A stretch of DNA of 64,000 nt from Campylobacterales bacterium (GCA_026390115.1 JAPLGO010000012.1:62001-126000); one strand, 5' to 3'. Positions 18,870 to 28,677 are shown, counted from the stretch's first letter. Translations and numbers: made by a program. Notes: a model not told the origin generated them from the letters alone.

Positions 18870-20489
18870 TTACTTTTCAACTTCTTTATCTACTTTTACA
18901 CTGGTTTTGTTATGGTCTAAAATATTTTCTTTTAGTCCCGCATACCCTAAATCCGATAAAGACAAATTACTTTTTTCTTTACTGATAATATGCGGTTCTA
19001 TCACAATAATAAGCTCTTGAGTCTGTTTAGAATTTTCATCATATTTGAATAGATAGCCAAGAAATGGAATGCTTCCTAGCAGCGGCACTTGACTAGAATT
19101 TTGAGTATTTTTTGTATTGATGAGACCACCGAGTATTATTCTGTTCCCATCTTTTACTGTAACCACAGATGAGAGTTGACGACGATCTAAATCCGGTGGC
19201 ATTTTTCTGTTTTCTGAAGTTGAAAGCATGTTAGTAGAAGTCTCAGAGAGAGATGGATTTATCTTCAAGGTTATAGAATTGTCATCTGATATTTCAGGAG
19301 TTATATCTAAAAGCACACCTGCAAAAACAGATTGAATATTTTCATTTACGCTTGATGCACCGGTGGTTCCGCCTGCTAAAGTTTCCGTACTGGTAATTTT
19401 GTAAAAATATTCTGTTCCAACTGTAATGAGGGCAGGCTGGTTATTCAGAGTTAAAACCTTAGGGTTAGAGATAGAACTTACATCCCCTTGAGTATTTAAA
19501 AATTTAATTACCTCTTTGAGACTTACATTACCTTTTGCTTGAACAAGACTGGATACAGTTCCGGAGTTTCCTTTTATAGGGTCTGGATACAGAGCAGTCG
19601 TAATATCAGCACCAGAATATGTACCAACATTTTGTGCATTTAAAACATTTGATGTTATCTGAAAGTTTTGAAGAGCATAGAGCTGCTTCCAATCAACACC
19701 TGTTGATTTGCCTTCACTCATCGTAACTGCTAAAATCTGAACATCTATCAGAACTTGAAGTTTAACTTTTTCTTGAAGTCTTTTGAGATACTCCTCGAGT
19801 CTAGTCATCTGCTTGGCTGTACATGTAACTGTAATAAGACCGGCATTTTTATTTATGATGGGAGGGTTCGCAACATATGCATCATGCGGCCTATTTATGA
19901 TTCCTTGCAACTCCAAATCTAACTCTTCCCAAAATTTAACTTCATCACTAGATATTATTTTGACACCGGATTCTGCAGTTGAACTTCCAGTGGATTTAGA
20001 AGTTGATGCACTCGAAGAACCAGTGGAACTAGTGGAACCGGTAGAACCAGTGGGGCCGGTTGAGCCTTTTGAAGTTTTAGAGCCTGTCGATGAACTGAGT
20101 GTAATATCAGTGCTTCCACTACTTTTTCTTTGAGATAAGATATAGTCTATAGCAAAAACTTTTGTAGTTAGGTAGGAGATTTTTAGTACATTATTATTAA
20201 GTGTATAAGAGAGATTATTTTCATTAAGAACAATATTTAGAACTTCATCAATAGTTAAATTGTTAAGATGTGTTTTGTTGAGTTGTTTGTTTAAATACTC
20301 TTCTGCATTTGAATCGGTTATTACAATACTAAATTCACAAGAATCACTGAGTTGCTCAATAAAATCAATAATTTTAGTATCTTTTGTAGAGCTGATACTG
20401 AAAAGTTCGGAAGAACAATCAGCAAAAAGATTGCCTGTTGTCAAAAGTGTTAAAATTGTTCCATAAATTAATGATTTTATCATATTCAT
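18870..20489 (-). CDS. mshL: Secretin (MshL/PilQ/GspD family)
   Basis: Outer-membrane multimeric channel of the pilus or secretion system. It has a signal peptide (about 1-23), an N-terminal secretin/TonB short domain (about 35-110), and a Gly/Ser/Thr-rich low-complexity linker (about 118-165). The secretin core runs from about 230 to 510, with VTVKDGNRIILGGLI and VPLLGSIPFLGYLFKY, the two hallmark C-terminal motifs. The 539 residues match MshL. The Cys pair at about 25 and 36 after the signal sequence may form a disulfide. It starts ten bases after mshK. Confidence 0.93.
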   Translation of the reverse strand: MNMIKSLIYGTILTLLTTGNLFADCSSELFSISSTKDTKIIDFIEQLSDSCEFSIVITDSNAEEYLNKQLNKTHLNNLTIDEVLNIVLNENNLSYTLNNNVLKISYLTTKVFAIDYILSQRKSSGSTDITLSSSTGSKTSKGSTGPTGSTGSTSSTGSSSASTSKSTGSSTAESGVKIISSDEVKFWEELDLELQGIINRPHDAYVANPPIINKNAGLITVTCTAKQMTRLEEYLKRLQEKVKLQVLIDVQILAVTMSEGKSTGVDWKQLYALQNFQITSNVLNAQNVGTYSGADITTALYPDPIKGNSGTVSSLVQAKGNVSLKEVIKFLNTQGDVSSISNPKVLTLNNQPALITVGTEYFYKITSTETLAGGTTGASSVNENIQSVFAGVLLDITPEISDDNSITLKINPSLSETSTNMLSTSENRKMPPDLDRRQLSSVVTVKDGNRIILGGLINTKNTQNSSQVPLLGSIPFLGYLFKYDENSKQTQELIIVIEPHIISKEKSNLSLSDLGYAGLKENILDHNKTSVKVDKEVEK

Positions 20490-20499
20490 TGCTCTAATC

Positions 20500-20973
20500 T
20501 CACTTGTTTTTAAATTTTAAATTTAGATTTTTACTGCTTGTGGAGAGTATCTCTTCTTTACCTTTTTTTGATAGAGTAATAGATGTTGTATCGATTTTTG
20601 AAACTGTGTAATCATCAATTTTATCGCTTATCGTATACCATTTGCCATTAATCAAAGCTGATTTATTGATAATGGCATCCAGAATGAACTTCTTTTTTTG
20701 GGGAGGAACTTTTATTTTTGGTGCATCGGTTGTCTCCGCAGTAAAAATAGTAGGAGAAGCAGCGATGATATTATTTTTTGTATCGGCTTTTTTTACAAAG
20801 ATAAAAGGGTCTTTGAGTGATGCTATTTCAGCTTCACTAATCCCCTCTCTTGGAGGTTTTATTGCTTCAATTTGCTCATCAACCCACTCAAGCTCGTTCG
20901 AGCTGAGATTTAGGGAGAGAAGGAATAAAAAAATAATTATAAAAAAACGTTTCATTAGTATGTAATCCCCCAA
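20500..20973 (-). CDS. mshK: MshK/PilP-like small periplasmic protein
   Basis: A short protein with an N-terminal signal or anchor (about 6-24), a Pro/Lys-rich linker, and a small C-terminal domain (about 95-155: KFILDAIINKSALINGKWYTISDKI, then VSKIDTTSITLSKKG) that resembles the PilP/GspC homology region known to contact secretins. At the likeliest internal start (Met7) it is about 151 residues. It overlaps mshJ by 19 bases. Called MshK by fold hints and by its place between mshJ and mshL; sequence similarity alone would be weak. Confidence 0.65.
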   Translation of the reverse strand: MGDYILMKRFFIIIFLFLLSLNLSSNELEWVDEQIEAIKPPREGISEAEIASLKDPFIFVKKADTKNNIIAASPTIFTAETTDAPKIKVPPQKKKFILDAIINKSALINGKWYTISDKIDDYTVSKIDTTSITLSKKGKEEILSTSSKNLNLKFKNK

Positions 20974-21587
20974 ACAGAGATGTTTAAATTTTCAATTATG
21001 TTATTTTCCATAGTCAGATTTAAATCATGCAAATCAACAACTAATTCGCTCTGTTCCAGTGAATTCATAAAATTGAGTGTATTTTTATAATCTCCTGTGC
21101 TGCTAATATTAATATCTAAAACATGACCGAATGCACTATTGTTAAGGGCAAGTTTATTTGTAAAGTCAAGAATTTTAATGTTGTATTTCAGTGCATTTTT
21201 TGAAATTGAGTGCAGATATTCACCCCATGTTCTTTCATCATATACAAGCGAAGAGATAGCTTCAATTTTGCCTTTTATGTACGCATTATTGTCTTTATAA
21301 ATTAGTAGTTCACTCTGAGCCTGCTTAATCTCTTCTTCCAGAAGTGTTATTTTAGTTGCAGGATTTTGTTGTAAATAGAGGTTGTCATTGCTTATTTTAG
21401 ATTCTATGATTGTAACTTGCTCCTTTATTTTTTTAAAAGCTATTTCAGAACTATCCCAAAAAAGCAGATAAGAAAAAGCAAATATCATAGCGAAGGACAT
21501 AACATATATCATATATATGTCTTTTTTGGCTTTGTTCTTAAATGATGCATCTATATTTTGTAAATAATTTTCATAATTTATTTTCAT
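20955..21587 (-). CDS. mshJ: MshJ/PilO-like inner-membrane protein
   Basis: Bitopic protein: a short N-terminal cytoplasmic part, a membrane helix near 25-45 (MIYVMSFAMIFAFSYLLFW), a coiled coil (about 50-105) and a small periplasmic ferredoxin-like domain ending in IENLNISVWGITY. This is the PilO/GspM/MshJ layout, and the 210 residues match MshJ. It overlaps mshI by four bases. Its predicted partner is the PilN-like half of the fused protein encoded just upstream. Confidence 0.72.
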   Translation of the reverse strand: MKINYENYLQNIDASFKNKAKKDIYMIYVMSFAMIFAFSYLLFWDSSEIAFKKIKEQVTIIESKISNDNLYLQQNPATKITLLEEEIKQAQSELLIYKDNNAYIKGKIEAISSLVYDERTWGEYLHSISKNALKYNIKILDFTNKLALNNSAFGHVLDINISSTGDYKNTLNFMNSLEQSELVVDLHDLNLTMENNIIENLNISVWGITY

Positions 21588-23119
21588 AATATTGTCACCT
21601 TTAATTCGCTGAAATATTTTGCAGACTCTTTATTATATAAAATCTTTTCAAGTGAGAATTTAAACTTTCTTTCATATTTTTTTGTCAAGTTTTCTAAGAG
21701 GGCAGTAATTATTTTATCCTCTGATGAAACCAAGTTCAAGATAAATTTCTTACTTTTATCATTTTCATTGTAAGAGAGTGATTCTATCTTTACTCCAATA
21801 TCGTTTAAGTCATTTATGAATGAATAGAGCAATTTAGCCTTCATCGGATAGTTGACTTTTACATCATGAATCTTTATAAGCGTGTTTTTTTTGTCTATGT
21901 ACTCTTGTTTTTCTTTATTAAGAAGTGCCATAACTTTTTCTTTATCAGCTTCTCTGCTTTTTATGGTAGATTCTCTTAATGTTCTTTCAATATGAAGTTC
22001 TGAATAGGTTGTCACAAGAAGTTTATATTGCAGCTCCTGAGCATAGGTCAGTGCCCAATAGCTAACAGGATAAACGAATGCAATGAAAAATGATGCAGCG
22101 ATTAGAAGTAAAAGTTTTCCGCTTTCTCTTTGTGCAAAACTTGGAGGACGGTGGAATATTGTAAAATTGCACTCATATCTCTCATCTTCAGAGAGAGCAA
22201 CATAGATATGCATTAAACTGTGAATCTGGTTGATGCTTTTATTAGCATGCTCATAACCAAAATCAAATTGGAAATCACTTGCTTTGATACTAAGCTCAAC
22301 TTCCGCTATCTCATTGAGTACTGAAGCGGTGGAAATTTCTGAACCTATATAGATATGTTCAATTTTTTCTATTTCAAAAGCTCTTTTAGCATATGTTAAA
22401 ATATCGTTTATTATTGCAAAAATTTCTTTATATAATTTAACGATAAAATTCGTATAACTGTTTTCTCTGTTTTTAAGATTATCATCTGATAAAATTTTTA
22501 TAAAATCTTGGTATTCAACTCTCTCACCGTAAATTTCACAAAATCTTTCATGCATCTGTATCAGTGTATATTTCAGTGATTTTGTATAAACAAACTCTTT
22601 TTCATTATAGATAGTGATGAATGCATCATTCTCTTCAAAATATATAAAACAGTGAACACCACTATTTTGTATTATCTCTTTTGTGTAAAGTGATTTAATG
22701 AGTAGAGGAGACGGAATAATTACATCAATATATTTTAATTTTTTTATTGCATTAATATATGTTTTTTCTATCGTTGAAGGCTCAGCTATAAAAACTTGAA
22801 AGTGTCTATTCTCATAACTTTTATTATTGAAAACTTCAATGTACCTTATTTGGTATTCTAAAGCTTGGTCAAGGGCAAGTTCATCATATATTTTGTTGTT
22901 TATGGCATCAAATAAGTCTTCCTCAAGGATATTTTTACTAATCTCTATATGAGAATTTATATATCCTTGGGTGTTTAGATATGAAATAACAAATTGATTT
23001 TTATCATACTCCGGAGACTGAATATCATTTAAAAAATTAGAAACACCGCTTACATAGGAATCTTTATAAGGATTAACAGAAATAACACTTAAAAAAGGGT
23101 GATTCTTTATTTTATTCAT
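21584..23119 (-). CDS. mshI: MshI-like PilM-PilN fusion protein
   Basis: First gene of the msh set. Residues about 1-320 look like an actin-like PilM/GspL cytoplasmic domain. A membrane helix follows near 333-355 (LLLLIAASFFIAFVYPVSY), then a coiled coil (about 370-420) and a PilN/GspL-type periplasmic domain (about 430-511, FINDLNDIGVKIESLSYN). The single chain thus joins the roles that PilM and PilN have in type IV pili. The 511 residues match MshI. It begins 11 bases after the pgp1 stop, so it is likely co-transcribed with the cell-shape genes. Confidence 0.75.
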   Translation of the reverse strand: MNKIKNHPFLSVISVNPYKDSYVSGVSNFLNDIQSPEYDKNQFVISYLNTQGYINSHIEISKNILEEDLFDAINNKIYDELALDQALEYQIRYIEVFNNKSYENRHFQVFIAEPSTIEKTYINAIKKLKYIDVIIPSPLLIKSLYTKEIIQNSGVHCFIYFEENDAFITIYNEKEFVYTKSLKYTLIQMHERFCEIYGERVEYQDFIKILSDDNLKNRENSYTNFIVKLYKEIFAIINDILTYAKRAFEIEKIEHIYIGSEISTASVLNEIAEVELSIKASDFQFDFGYEHANKSINQIHSLMHIYVALSEDERYECNFTIFHRPPSFAQRESGKLLLLIAASFFIAFVYPVSYWALTYAQELQYKLLVTTYSELHIERTLRESTIKSREADKEKVMALLNKEKQEYIDKKNTLIKIHDVKVNYPMKAKLLYSFINDLNDIGVKIESLSYNENDKSKKFILNLVSSEDKIITALLENLTKKYERKFKFSLEKILYNKESAKYFSELKVTIL

Positions 23120-23130
23120 TAGCTATTTTC

Positions 23131-24432
23131 CTATTTAAAGTGAACCATCGACATGCAACAAAACTCTTCCCCTTTATAAAACTCTACTCTGAAAATTTTA
23201 TTATCTTTATCTACAGAAAAGTTTTTATTCAAAGATTTGAGATTTATTTTCACTCCGCTCTCGTTTGAGCTATTTTTTGCTACGAATCCGATAACATTTA
23301 TGCGAAAATTTTTATCATCTACCACCTTAAAATCGTCATTTACAAAAAAATCTGAAGATTTATCTATGGAAGTTGTTTTTCCGTCAATTTCCACAATAAA
23401 CTTTTTAGGACAGCTATTAGCCATCTTAAAGTATTCCGGTTTTATTGTTGTAATTTCTTTGTTCCCGATATAAGCAATGTATGTCCCGTTCACCTTGCTG
23501 ACGTCACCTAACGGATTTGAAAAATCAAAGATATTATCATTAGATTTTTTTATAGGAACATAGGCTAAATCTTTTTTTATATCATTTAAATTGAGTGACA
23601 TATTACCATTTATTGCAAGGTTTCCATAATTGTTTATTAATTTGCCTATCTCCTCCTCTTTTAAAGTAAAATCTTTTGTATAAGAGATATCCATGACTTT
23701 CATAAACTCTTCAATGGCTAAAAGATGATAAAAAACTTTTTGTGAAAGAGAAGATAAATTTTTACTGCTCTCTATCGCAAAAGCAGGTTTATTATTTGTT
23801 ACTGCAAAATAAGTAAGAGAGAGTCTCATGGCCTCATCATCATATTTCGTGTTAGTATTTCTTACATTAAAACTGTGGTGCTCTTGGAGTAAATTTTTAT
23901 TTATATTGTCTCTGACTTTAGAGGCGATTGTGTCTAGGTTTCCAAATGGTTGATTTTGTATAAGTTTACACTGGTCTATAACACATGTTTGCCCCCATGC
24001 AGTTGGATTAAAGATGTTTCCTTTATCCTCTTTCCTGTAAAAACCATGTCCATCATGTAAGTTTAAAACTAATGAAATATTTTGCGATAGAATAACTTTT
24101 TTTATCTCTTGGACAGTCTCTTTATCTTTGTCTCCGATTTCCATAAAAGAGAATTTTCTATTCATATCTCCGTTTATACCCCTAGAATCAGCTTTTATAC
24201 TCTCTTTATTGAGGTTGGGAACTATCCATAAATTTTTAGACTTGATTTTATAATGTGTGGCAAGAATTGATGCAGCAAAATAACCGCCAGGCTCGTCCCC
24301 ATGGACTCCGCCTATTACAAGTAACGTAGTCTTAGAGCCACTGTTTTCTTTCTTTATTAGGTTAATATTAGCAGATAGATAAGCATAAGATAGAATCAGT
24401 ATAAAAAATATTTTAATACAAAATTTATTCAT
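23131..24432 (-). CDS. pgp1: M99-family DL-carboxypeptidase (Csd4/Pgp1 homologue)
   Basis: Periplasmic zinc carboxypeptidase that trims tripeptide side chains of peptidoglycan to dipeptides; in Helicobacter (Csd4) and Campylobacter (Pgp1) this is needed for helical shape. It has a signal peptide (about 1-21) and an M14-like domain with zinc ligands His44 and Glu47 (GGVHGDEPGG) and His126 (LNLHDGHG). Glu221 is the likely general base. H. pylori Csd4 uses an unusual Gln where this protein has His44. C-terminal beta domains occupy about 265-433. It lies eight bases after pgp2. Confidence 0.88.
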   Translation of the reverse strand: MNKFCIKIFFILILSYAYLSANINLIKKENSGSKTTLLVIGGVHGDEPGGYFAASILATHYKIKSKNLWIVPNLNKESIKADSRGINGDMNRKFSFMEIGDKDKETVQEIKKVILSQNISLVLNLHDGHGFYRKEDKGNIFNPTAWGQTCVIDQCKLIQNQPFGNLDTIASKVRDNINKNLLQEHHSFNVRNTNTKYDDEAMRLSLTYFAVTNNKPAFAIESSKNLSSLSQKVFYHLLAIEEFMKVMDISYTKDFTLKEEEIGKLINNYGNLAINGNMSLNLNDIKKDLAYVPIKKSNDNIFDFSNPLGDVSKVNGTYIAYIGNKEITTIKPEYFKMANSCPKKFIVEIDGKTTSIDKSSDFFVNDDFKVVDDKNFRINVIGFVAKNSSNESGVKINLKSLNKNFSVDKDNKIFRVEFYKGEEFCCMSMVHFK

Positions 24433-24440
24433 TCTTTAGG

Positions 24441-25403
24441 CTACTGATTTTCTGTAAATATTTTGAATTTGTTATCTTTACTAAGTTTAACCATCAATGT
24501 TTTATCACCGACAAATTTAAGTGTATCTGAGGAATATACCTCTTTGAATGAAATCTGATACATGTCCGGTGCGCTAGGATAGGGAACAACATTTATGCGG
24601 TCAAATATAATTGTCTTTTTCTCAGACTTACTAAATACTCTCTTTTTGTAGGTCGTAAATGCGCTGAAACTCATCCCATCATCTCTCATAAAATCCGGTG
24701 CATAAAAACCTAAATAAGTTTGAATATCATTGTAGAGCCAAGCGTATCTCCATGCATAAAGTTGTGCTAAAAGTTCTGCGAGTATTTTTTTCGGAACATC
24801 TTTTTTTGTTTCACCGCTATTAATAATGAGCATCGTGCTGTCTATGTCAATTCTTCTGTCAAGACACTCTAAACTTGGATTATTGATTGCTATACAGCCT
24901 TTTGTGAAATCATCTCTTTTTTGATCTGTAGGAAGACCATGTATCCATATTCCGGAGCCTCCTCTTCCTCTGTATCTGTCGTAGGTATTAGGGTAGGAAG
25001 TAACAAATGCTAATGGTCCATAAAATGAATCGACTTTGGAGAGTTTTTTTGTTATTTCATAAACTCCGAGAGGTGTTGTTAAATCGCCCTCTCTCATCTT
25101 ATCTCCTTTCATTTTGCCGGTAAAAGCACTGTAGTCTTTTGCAAATTCAAACTTTTTATTTTTATTCTGTTTGTATAAAACGAGAGTCGATTTCTCTTTA
25201 TTACATGTCAAAACAGATGAAAAAGTTTCTAAATAACCAAAAGTGGTATCTTTCCCTTCCAAAAACTCATTCCAATACTCTTTTTTAGCCAGTTCCGAAT
25301 CCATTTTTTTCTCTATGTCTTGCAGACCATGTGTTCTATAGTTCGTTAAAATATCACTAGCATTTACAGTTAAACTCAGTAAAATCAGAAATATTATTTT
25401 CAT
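24441..25403 (-). CDS. pgp2: L,D-carboxypeptidase/transpeptidase YkuD family (Csd6/Pgp2 homologue)
   Basis: Periplasmic enzyme that cuts the terminal D-Ala from tetrapeptides, making the substrate for Pgp1/Csd4. It has a signal peptide (about 1-15) and a YkuD domain (about 70-190) with His155 (GIWIHGLP) and nucleophile Cys170 (FTKGCIAI). An NTF2-like C-terminal pocket domain (about 205-320, starting LYAWRYAWLYNDIQTYLGFYA) is typical of Csd6/Pgp2. It overlaps era by four bases. The pair pgp2-pgp1 lies in pathway order in one transcription unit. Confidence 0.88.
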   Translation of the reverse strand: MKIIFLILLSLTVNASDILTNYRTHGLQDIEKKMDSELAKKEYWNEFLEGKDTTFGYLETFSSVLTCNKEKSTLVLYKQNKNKKFEFAKDYSAFTGKMKGDKMREGDLTTPLGVYEITKKLSKVDSFYGPLAFVTSYPNTYDRYRGRGGSGIWIHGLPTDQKRDDFTKGCIAINNPSLECLDRRIDIDSTMLIINSGETKKDVPKKILAELLAQLYAWRYAWLYNDIQTYLGFYAPDFMRDDGMSFSAFTTYKKRVFSKSEKKTIIFDRINVVPYPSAPDMYQISFKEVYSSDTLKFVGDKTLMVKLSKDNKFKIFTENQ

Positions 25404-26308
25404 GCTTGGTATCCTATCTCTTTTAAGAATGTTTTATCTTTTGTCCAGCCCTTTTTTACACTTACCTGAAGGTTTAAAAAAGCTTTTTTTCCGCTCAGTG
25501 TTTCTATTTTGGTTCTTGCATAGACCCCAATTCGTTTTATAGAATCACCACCTTTACCTATGATTATTCCTTTTTGACTCTCTTTTTCTATAATGATTGT
25601 TGCATGGATTTTTTCTAAACCTTTACCTTCCTCTATTTTGTCTATTATTACATCCGACTCATACGGAATTTCGTCACTGACATTTTCAAATATTCCTTCT
25701 CTAATAAAGCCGGCATAAATATCTCGCACAAGTTCACTGGTTAAATCTTCCGGATCAAACAAATAGGGCGAGTCTGGGAGATTCTTTGAAATTGTTTCAA
25801 GCAAATCTGCATGTCCGACTTTTTTTGGTATTGCAACGGGAATAAGTGCTTCAAAATAATCTGAAAATTGATTATAGGAACTGATTTTTTTAAAAAGTTT
25901 TTCTTGGGTTACTTGGTCAATTTTGCTGAGTACAACTATATGTTTTACTTTAGAATTGTTCAGCTTTAAAAATTTTTCATAATGCTCTAAGTTGTCGGTA
26001 ACAGGAGCTAAATATACAATTAAGTCACAATCTCCCATGGCTTTTAAAGCTTCATCAAGCATAAACTGGTTTAAAATTTTTTCTCTTTCATGGAGACCTG
26101 GAGTGTCAACAAAGATAATCTGCGTATCGTTGTGCATCACTATGGCGTTTGAGCGTTTTCTGGTGGCATTTGCTTTTTGGCTCACCATAGCAATTTTTTC
26201 ACCCAAAAGTGAGTTCATCAGTGTACTTTTTCCTGCATTCGGACGACCTATGAGAGAGACGAAACCTGCCTTAGTAGCGGTATTTTTAGATAAACCGGTT
26301 TTATTCAT
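25400..26308 (-). CDS. era: GTPase Era
   Basis: Ribosome-assembly GTPase that binds the 3' end of 16S rRNA. G1 is GRPNAGKS at 21-28; G3 is DTPGLHE, G4 is LSKIDQ, and the KH domain carries IIIGKGGDSIKRIG near 255. The 302 residues are typical. It is encoded between hslU and pgp2, with a 36-base gap from hslU and a four-base overlap with pgp2, so the block continues without a clear terminator. Confidence 0.96.
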   Translation of the reverse strand: MNKTGLSKNTATKAGFVSLIGRPNAGKSTLMNSLLGEKIAMVSQKANATRKRSNAIVMHNDTQIIFVDTPGLHEREKILNQFMLDEALKAMGDCDLIVYLAPVTDNLEHYEKFLKLNNSKVKHIVVLSKIDQVTQEKLFKKISSYNQFSDYFEALIPVAIPKKVGHADLLETISKNLPDSPYLFDPEDLTSELVRDIYAGFIREGIFENVSDEIPYESDVIIDKIEEGKGLEKIHATIIIEKESQKGIIIGKGGDSIKRIGVYARTKIETLSGKKAFLNLQVSVKKGWTKDKTFLKEIGYQA

Positions 26309-26344
26309 TTTTTTCCTTTAAAAAGCCACAAAGTGACATGATAA

Positions 26345-27673
26345 CTATAGAATATATCTTGATAAATCATTGTCTTCAACAATAATATCAAGCTTTTCAT
26401 GTACAAACTCTGCGGTTATTACAAAGTCCTCGTTTTGATGCTCATCCGCATTAAAACTTATCTCTTCCAATACTTTTTCTAAAACAGTGTGTAACCTTCT
26501 TGCCCCAATGTCTTCTGTAACCTCATTTGCACGATGTGAAACTTTTGCAATTGCTTTGATTGCTTCATCTTCAAAAATGAGATTCACACCCTCTACGCCC
26601 AAGAGTGCTTTGTACTGCGTAAGCAGAGAGTTTTTTGTTTGCGTTAAAATTTTGTAGAGCGTCTCTTCTGTAAGTGATTCAAGCTCAACTCGAAGAGGAA
26701 ACCTTCCTTGAAGTTCAGGTATTAAATCGCTCGGTTTTGTAAGATGAAATGCACCTGCCGCAATAAAAAGAATATGGTCGGTATTTACAACTCCATACTT
26801 TGTCGTGACGCTGCTTCCCTCAACGATAGGAAGAAGATCTCTTTGAACTCCCTCTTTACTTGGGTCATTTCGCCCCTGTGACTTAGAACTTATAGCAATC
26901 TTGTCAATCTCATCCAAAAAGATAATTCCGCCATCCTCGGCGCGTCTGAGTGCTTCGGCATGGATATTTGCCATGTTGAGAAGCTTTGAAGCTGCTTCAT
27001 TTTTTAAAAGTGATTTTGCATCTTTAACGCTCATCTCTTTTTTATTATCCTCTTTATTCATAGCTGTAAATATTTTAGAAAAAGACTCTTGTACCTTTGC
27101 CATTTCCGGAGGAAGATTTGTGTCATTAAACTCAATATTTATTTTATCCAATTCAAGTGAAATAATTTTATCATCCATTGCACCACTTATAACTTTCTCT
27201 TCCATTGACTTAAGAATTTTTGCATAATCATCTTTTTTTTCTTGGTTTGCTTGTTCCGGAAGGGGAGGAAGAAGTTTCTCTACTATTTTATTGACAATAT
27301 AGTTCTCTATTTTGTCTCTGTTTACCTCTTCTTGCTCAGCTTTTACGAGGCTTATTGAGTTTACAATCAAATCTCGTATCATGGACTCAACATCTCTTCC
27401 GACAAAACCGACTTCAGTGTATTTGCTGGCTTCAACCTTAATAAAAGGAACTTTCATCATATTTGCAAGGCGTCTTGAGATTTCAGTTTTTCCGACACCG
27501 GTTGAGCCGATCATCAGAATATTTTTAGGCATTATTTCATCTTGAAACTCTTGACTGAGCTGCATTCTTCTGTATCTTGTTCTCAGTGCGAGAGCAATAG
27601 TTTTTTTGGCATCTTTTTGAGAAATAACATATTTATCTAAATACTCAACTATCTCTTTAGGAGTTAAATTCAT
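26345..27673 (-). CDS. hslU: HslU, ATPase of the HslUV protease
   Basis: AAA+ unfoldase that feeds proteins to HslV. Walker A is GSTGVGKT (56-63), Walker [12 protein letters not shown], and the start [22 protein letters not shown] is characteristic. The C-terminal tail ends [15 protein letters not shown], the hydrophobic tail that docks into HslV. The 442 residues are normal. It overlaps hslV by four bases. Confidence 0.97.
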   Translation of the reverse strand: MNLTPKEIVEYLDKYVISQKDAKKTIALALRTRYRRMQLSQEFQDEIMPKNILMIGSTGVGKTEISRRLANMMKVPFIKVEASKYTEVGFVGRDVESMIRDLIVNSISLVKAEQEEVNRDKIENYIVNKIVEKLLPPLPEQANQEKKDDYAKILKSMEEKVISGAMDDKIISLELDKINIEFNDTNLPPEMAKVQESFSKIFTAMNKEDNKKEMSVKDAKSLLKNEAASKLLNMANIHAEALRRAEDGGIIFLDEIDKIAISSKSQGRNDPSKEGVQRDLLPIVEGSSVTTKYGVVNTDHILFIAAGAFHLTKPSDLIPELQGRFPLRVELESLTEETLYKILTQTKNSLLTQYKALLGVEGVNLIFEDEAIKAIAKVSHRANEVTEDIGARRLHTVLEKVLEEISFNADEHQNEDFVITAEFVHEKLDIIVEDNDLSRYIL

Positions 27674-28215
27674 TCTTTTTCTTCCTCAAGCGTGAGAGTT
27701 TTAATATTGTGATTTGTGTAAATACATAAGTCTGCGGCAATACTTAAGCTTTCTCGAACCAATTCCTCTTCATCAAGCGAAGTATGCTTTTTGAGCGCTC
27801 TTGCAGCCGATATTGCATAGTTCCCGCCACTTCCAATAGAAGCAATTTCGCCATCTTCGGGTTCAACTACATCACCGTTTCCCGTTAAGATAAAAATATG
27901 TTCATTATTTAAAACAATCATCATAGCTTCAAGACGGCGGAGAACTTTATCTTTTCTCCATGCCTTAGAAAACTCGACAACCGATTTTAGAATATCACCT
28001 TTTTTATCTTCTAAAAACTCTTCGAACATGTCAAAAAGGTTAAAGGCATCGGCAGTGCTGCCTGCAAATCCGGCAAGAACTTTGCCCTTGTGAAGGGTAC
28101 GAATTTTCGTGGCATTGCCTTTTAAGACACTGTCTCCAAAAGTAACCTGCCCATCACCGCCAATTACAGCTTTATTTTTGCCTTTGTATGCAAGTATTGT
28201 GGTTGCATCAAACAT
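27670..28215 (-). CDS. hslV: HslV, peptidase of the HslUV protease
   Basis: Proteasome-like N-terminal threonine peptidase. Most HslV start Met-Thr-Thr, with the first Thr becoming the nucleophile. Here the reading frame begins [12 protein letters not shown], so the nucleophile would be Thr5 and three extra residues must be removed as well as Met. The start is well fixed because the ATG shares one base with the rplI stop (TAATG). Remembered Campylobacter HslV sequences begin similarly. GGDGQVTFG and [10 protein letters not shown] are conserved. 181 residues. Confidence 0.96.
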   Translation of the reverse strand: MFDATTILAYKGKNKAVIGGDGQVTFGDSVLKGNATKIRTLHKGKVLAGFAGSTADAFNLFDMFEEFLEDKKGDILKSVVEFSKAWRKDKVLRRLEAMMIVLNNEHIFILTGNGDVVEPEDGEIASIGSGGNYAISAARALKKHTSLDEEELVRESLSIAADLCIYTNHNIKTLTLEEEKE

Positions 28216-28661
28216 TATTCGCCTTGAACATCCACATGCAGAGTTGCATGAATTCCGTGACCGAGTTTAAAGTCCAAATCATGTTCTCCTACAGTTTTTA
28301 TAGCTAGTTTATCTGTGATATGTTTTTTATCTATATCTATTTTATGTTGCTCAAAAAGAGCATGGGCTACTTCCTCTTTTGTGATTGAACCAAAGAGATG
28401 ACCATTTTGCCCAATCTTTTTAGTTATGATGATTTCAGCTTTATCAAGTTTTGCTGCCAAAACTTTCAGTAGTGCAATCTCCTCTTCTAAAGCCTTGGCA
28501 TTTTGAATCTCTTCTTCTTTATGTTGCGCTAAAATTTCAGCAGTTGCATGTTTCGCAAAACCTTTTCCGATTAGAAAATTTTTGCCGTAACCATCTTTTA
28601 CCTCTTTTACTTCACCGGCTTTACCTAAACTTTTTACATCTTTTATTAACAATACTTTCAT
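28215..28661 (-). CDS. rplI: 50S ribosomal protein L9
   Basis: Large-subunit protein with an N-terminal globular domain ([20 protein letters not shown], the family signature), a long connecting helix (about 45-75) and a C-terminal domain ([22 protein letters not shown]). The 148 residues are standard. TTAGGAGAA precedes the ATG. It overlaps hslV by one base; this coupling of L9 with HslUV recurs in Campylobacterota. Confidence 0.97.
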   Translation of the reverse strand: MKVLLIKDVKSLGKAGEVKEVKDGYGKNFLIGKGFAKHATAEILAQHKEEEIQNAKALEEEIALLKVLAAKLDKAEIIITKKIGQNGHLFGSITKEEVAHALFEQHKIDIDKKHITDKLAIKTVGEHDLDFKLGHGIHATLHVDVQGE

Positions 28662-28677
28662 GTATTTCTCCTAATAA

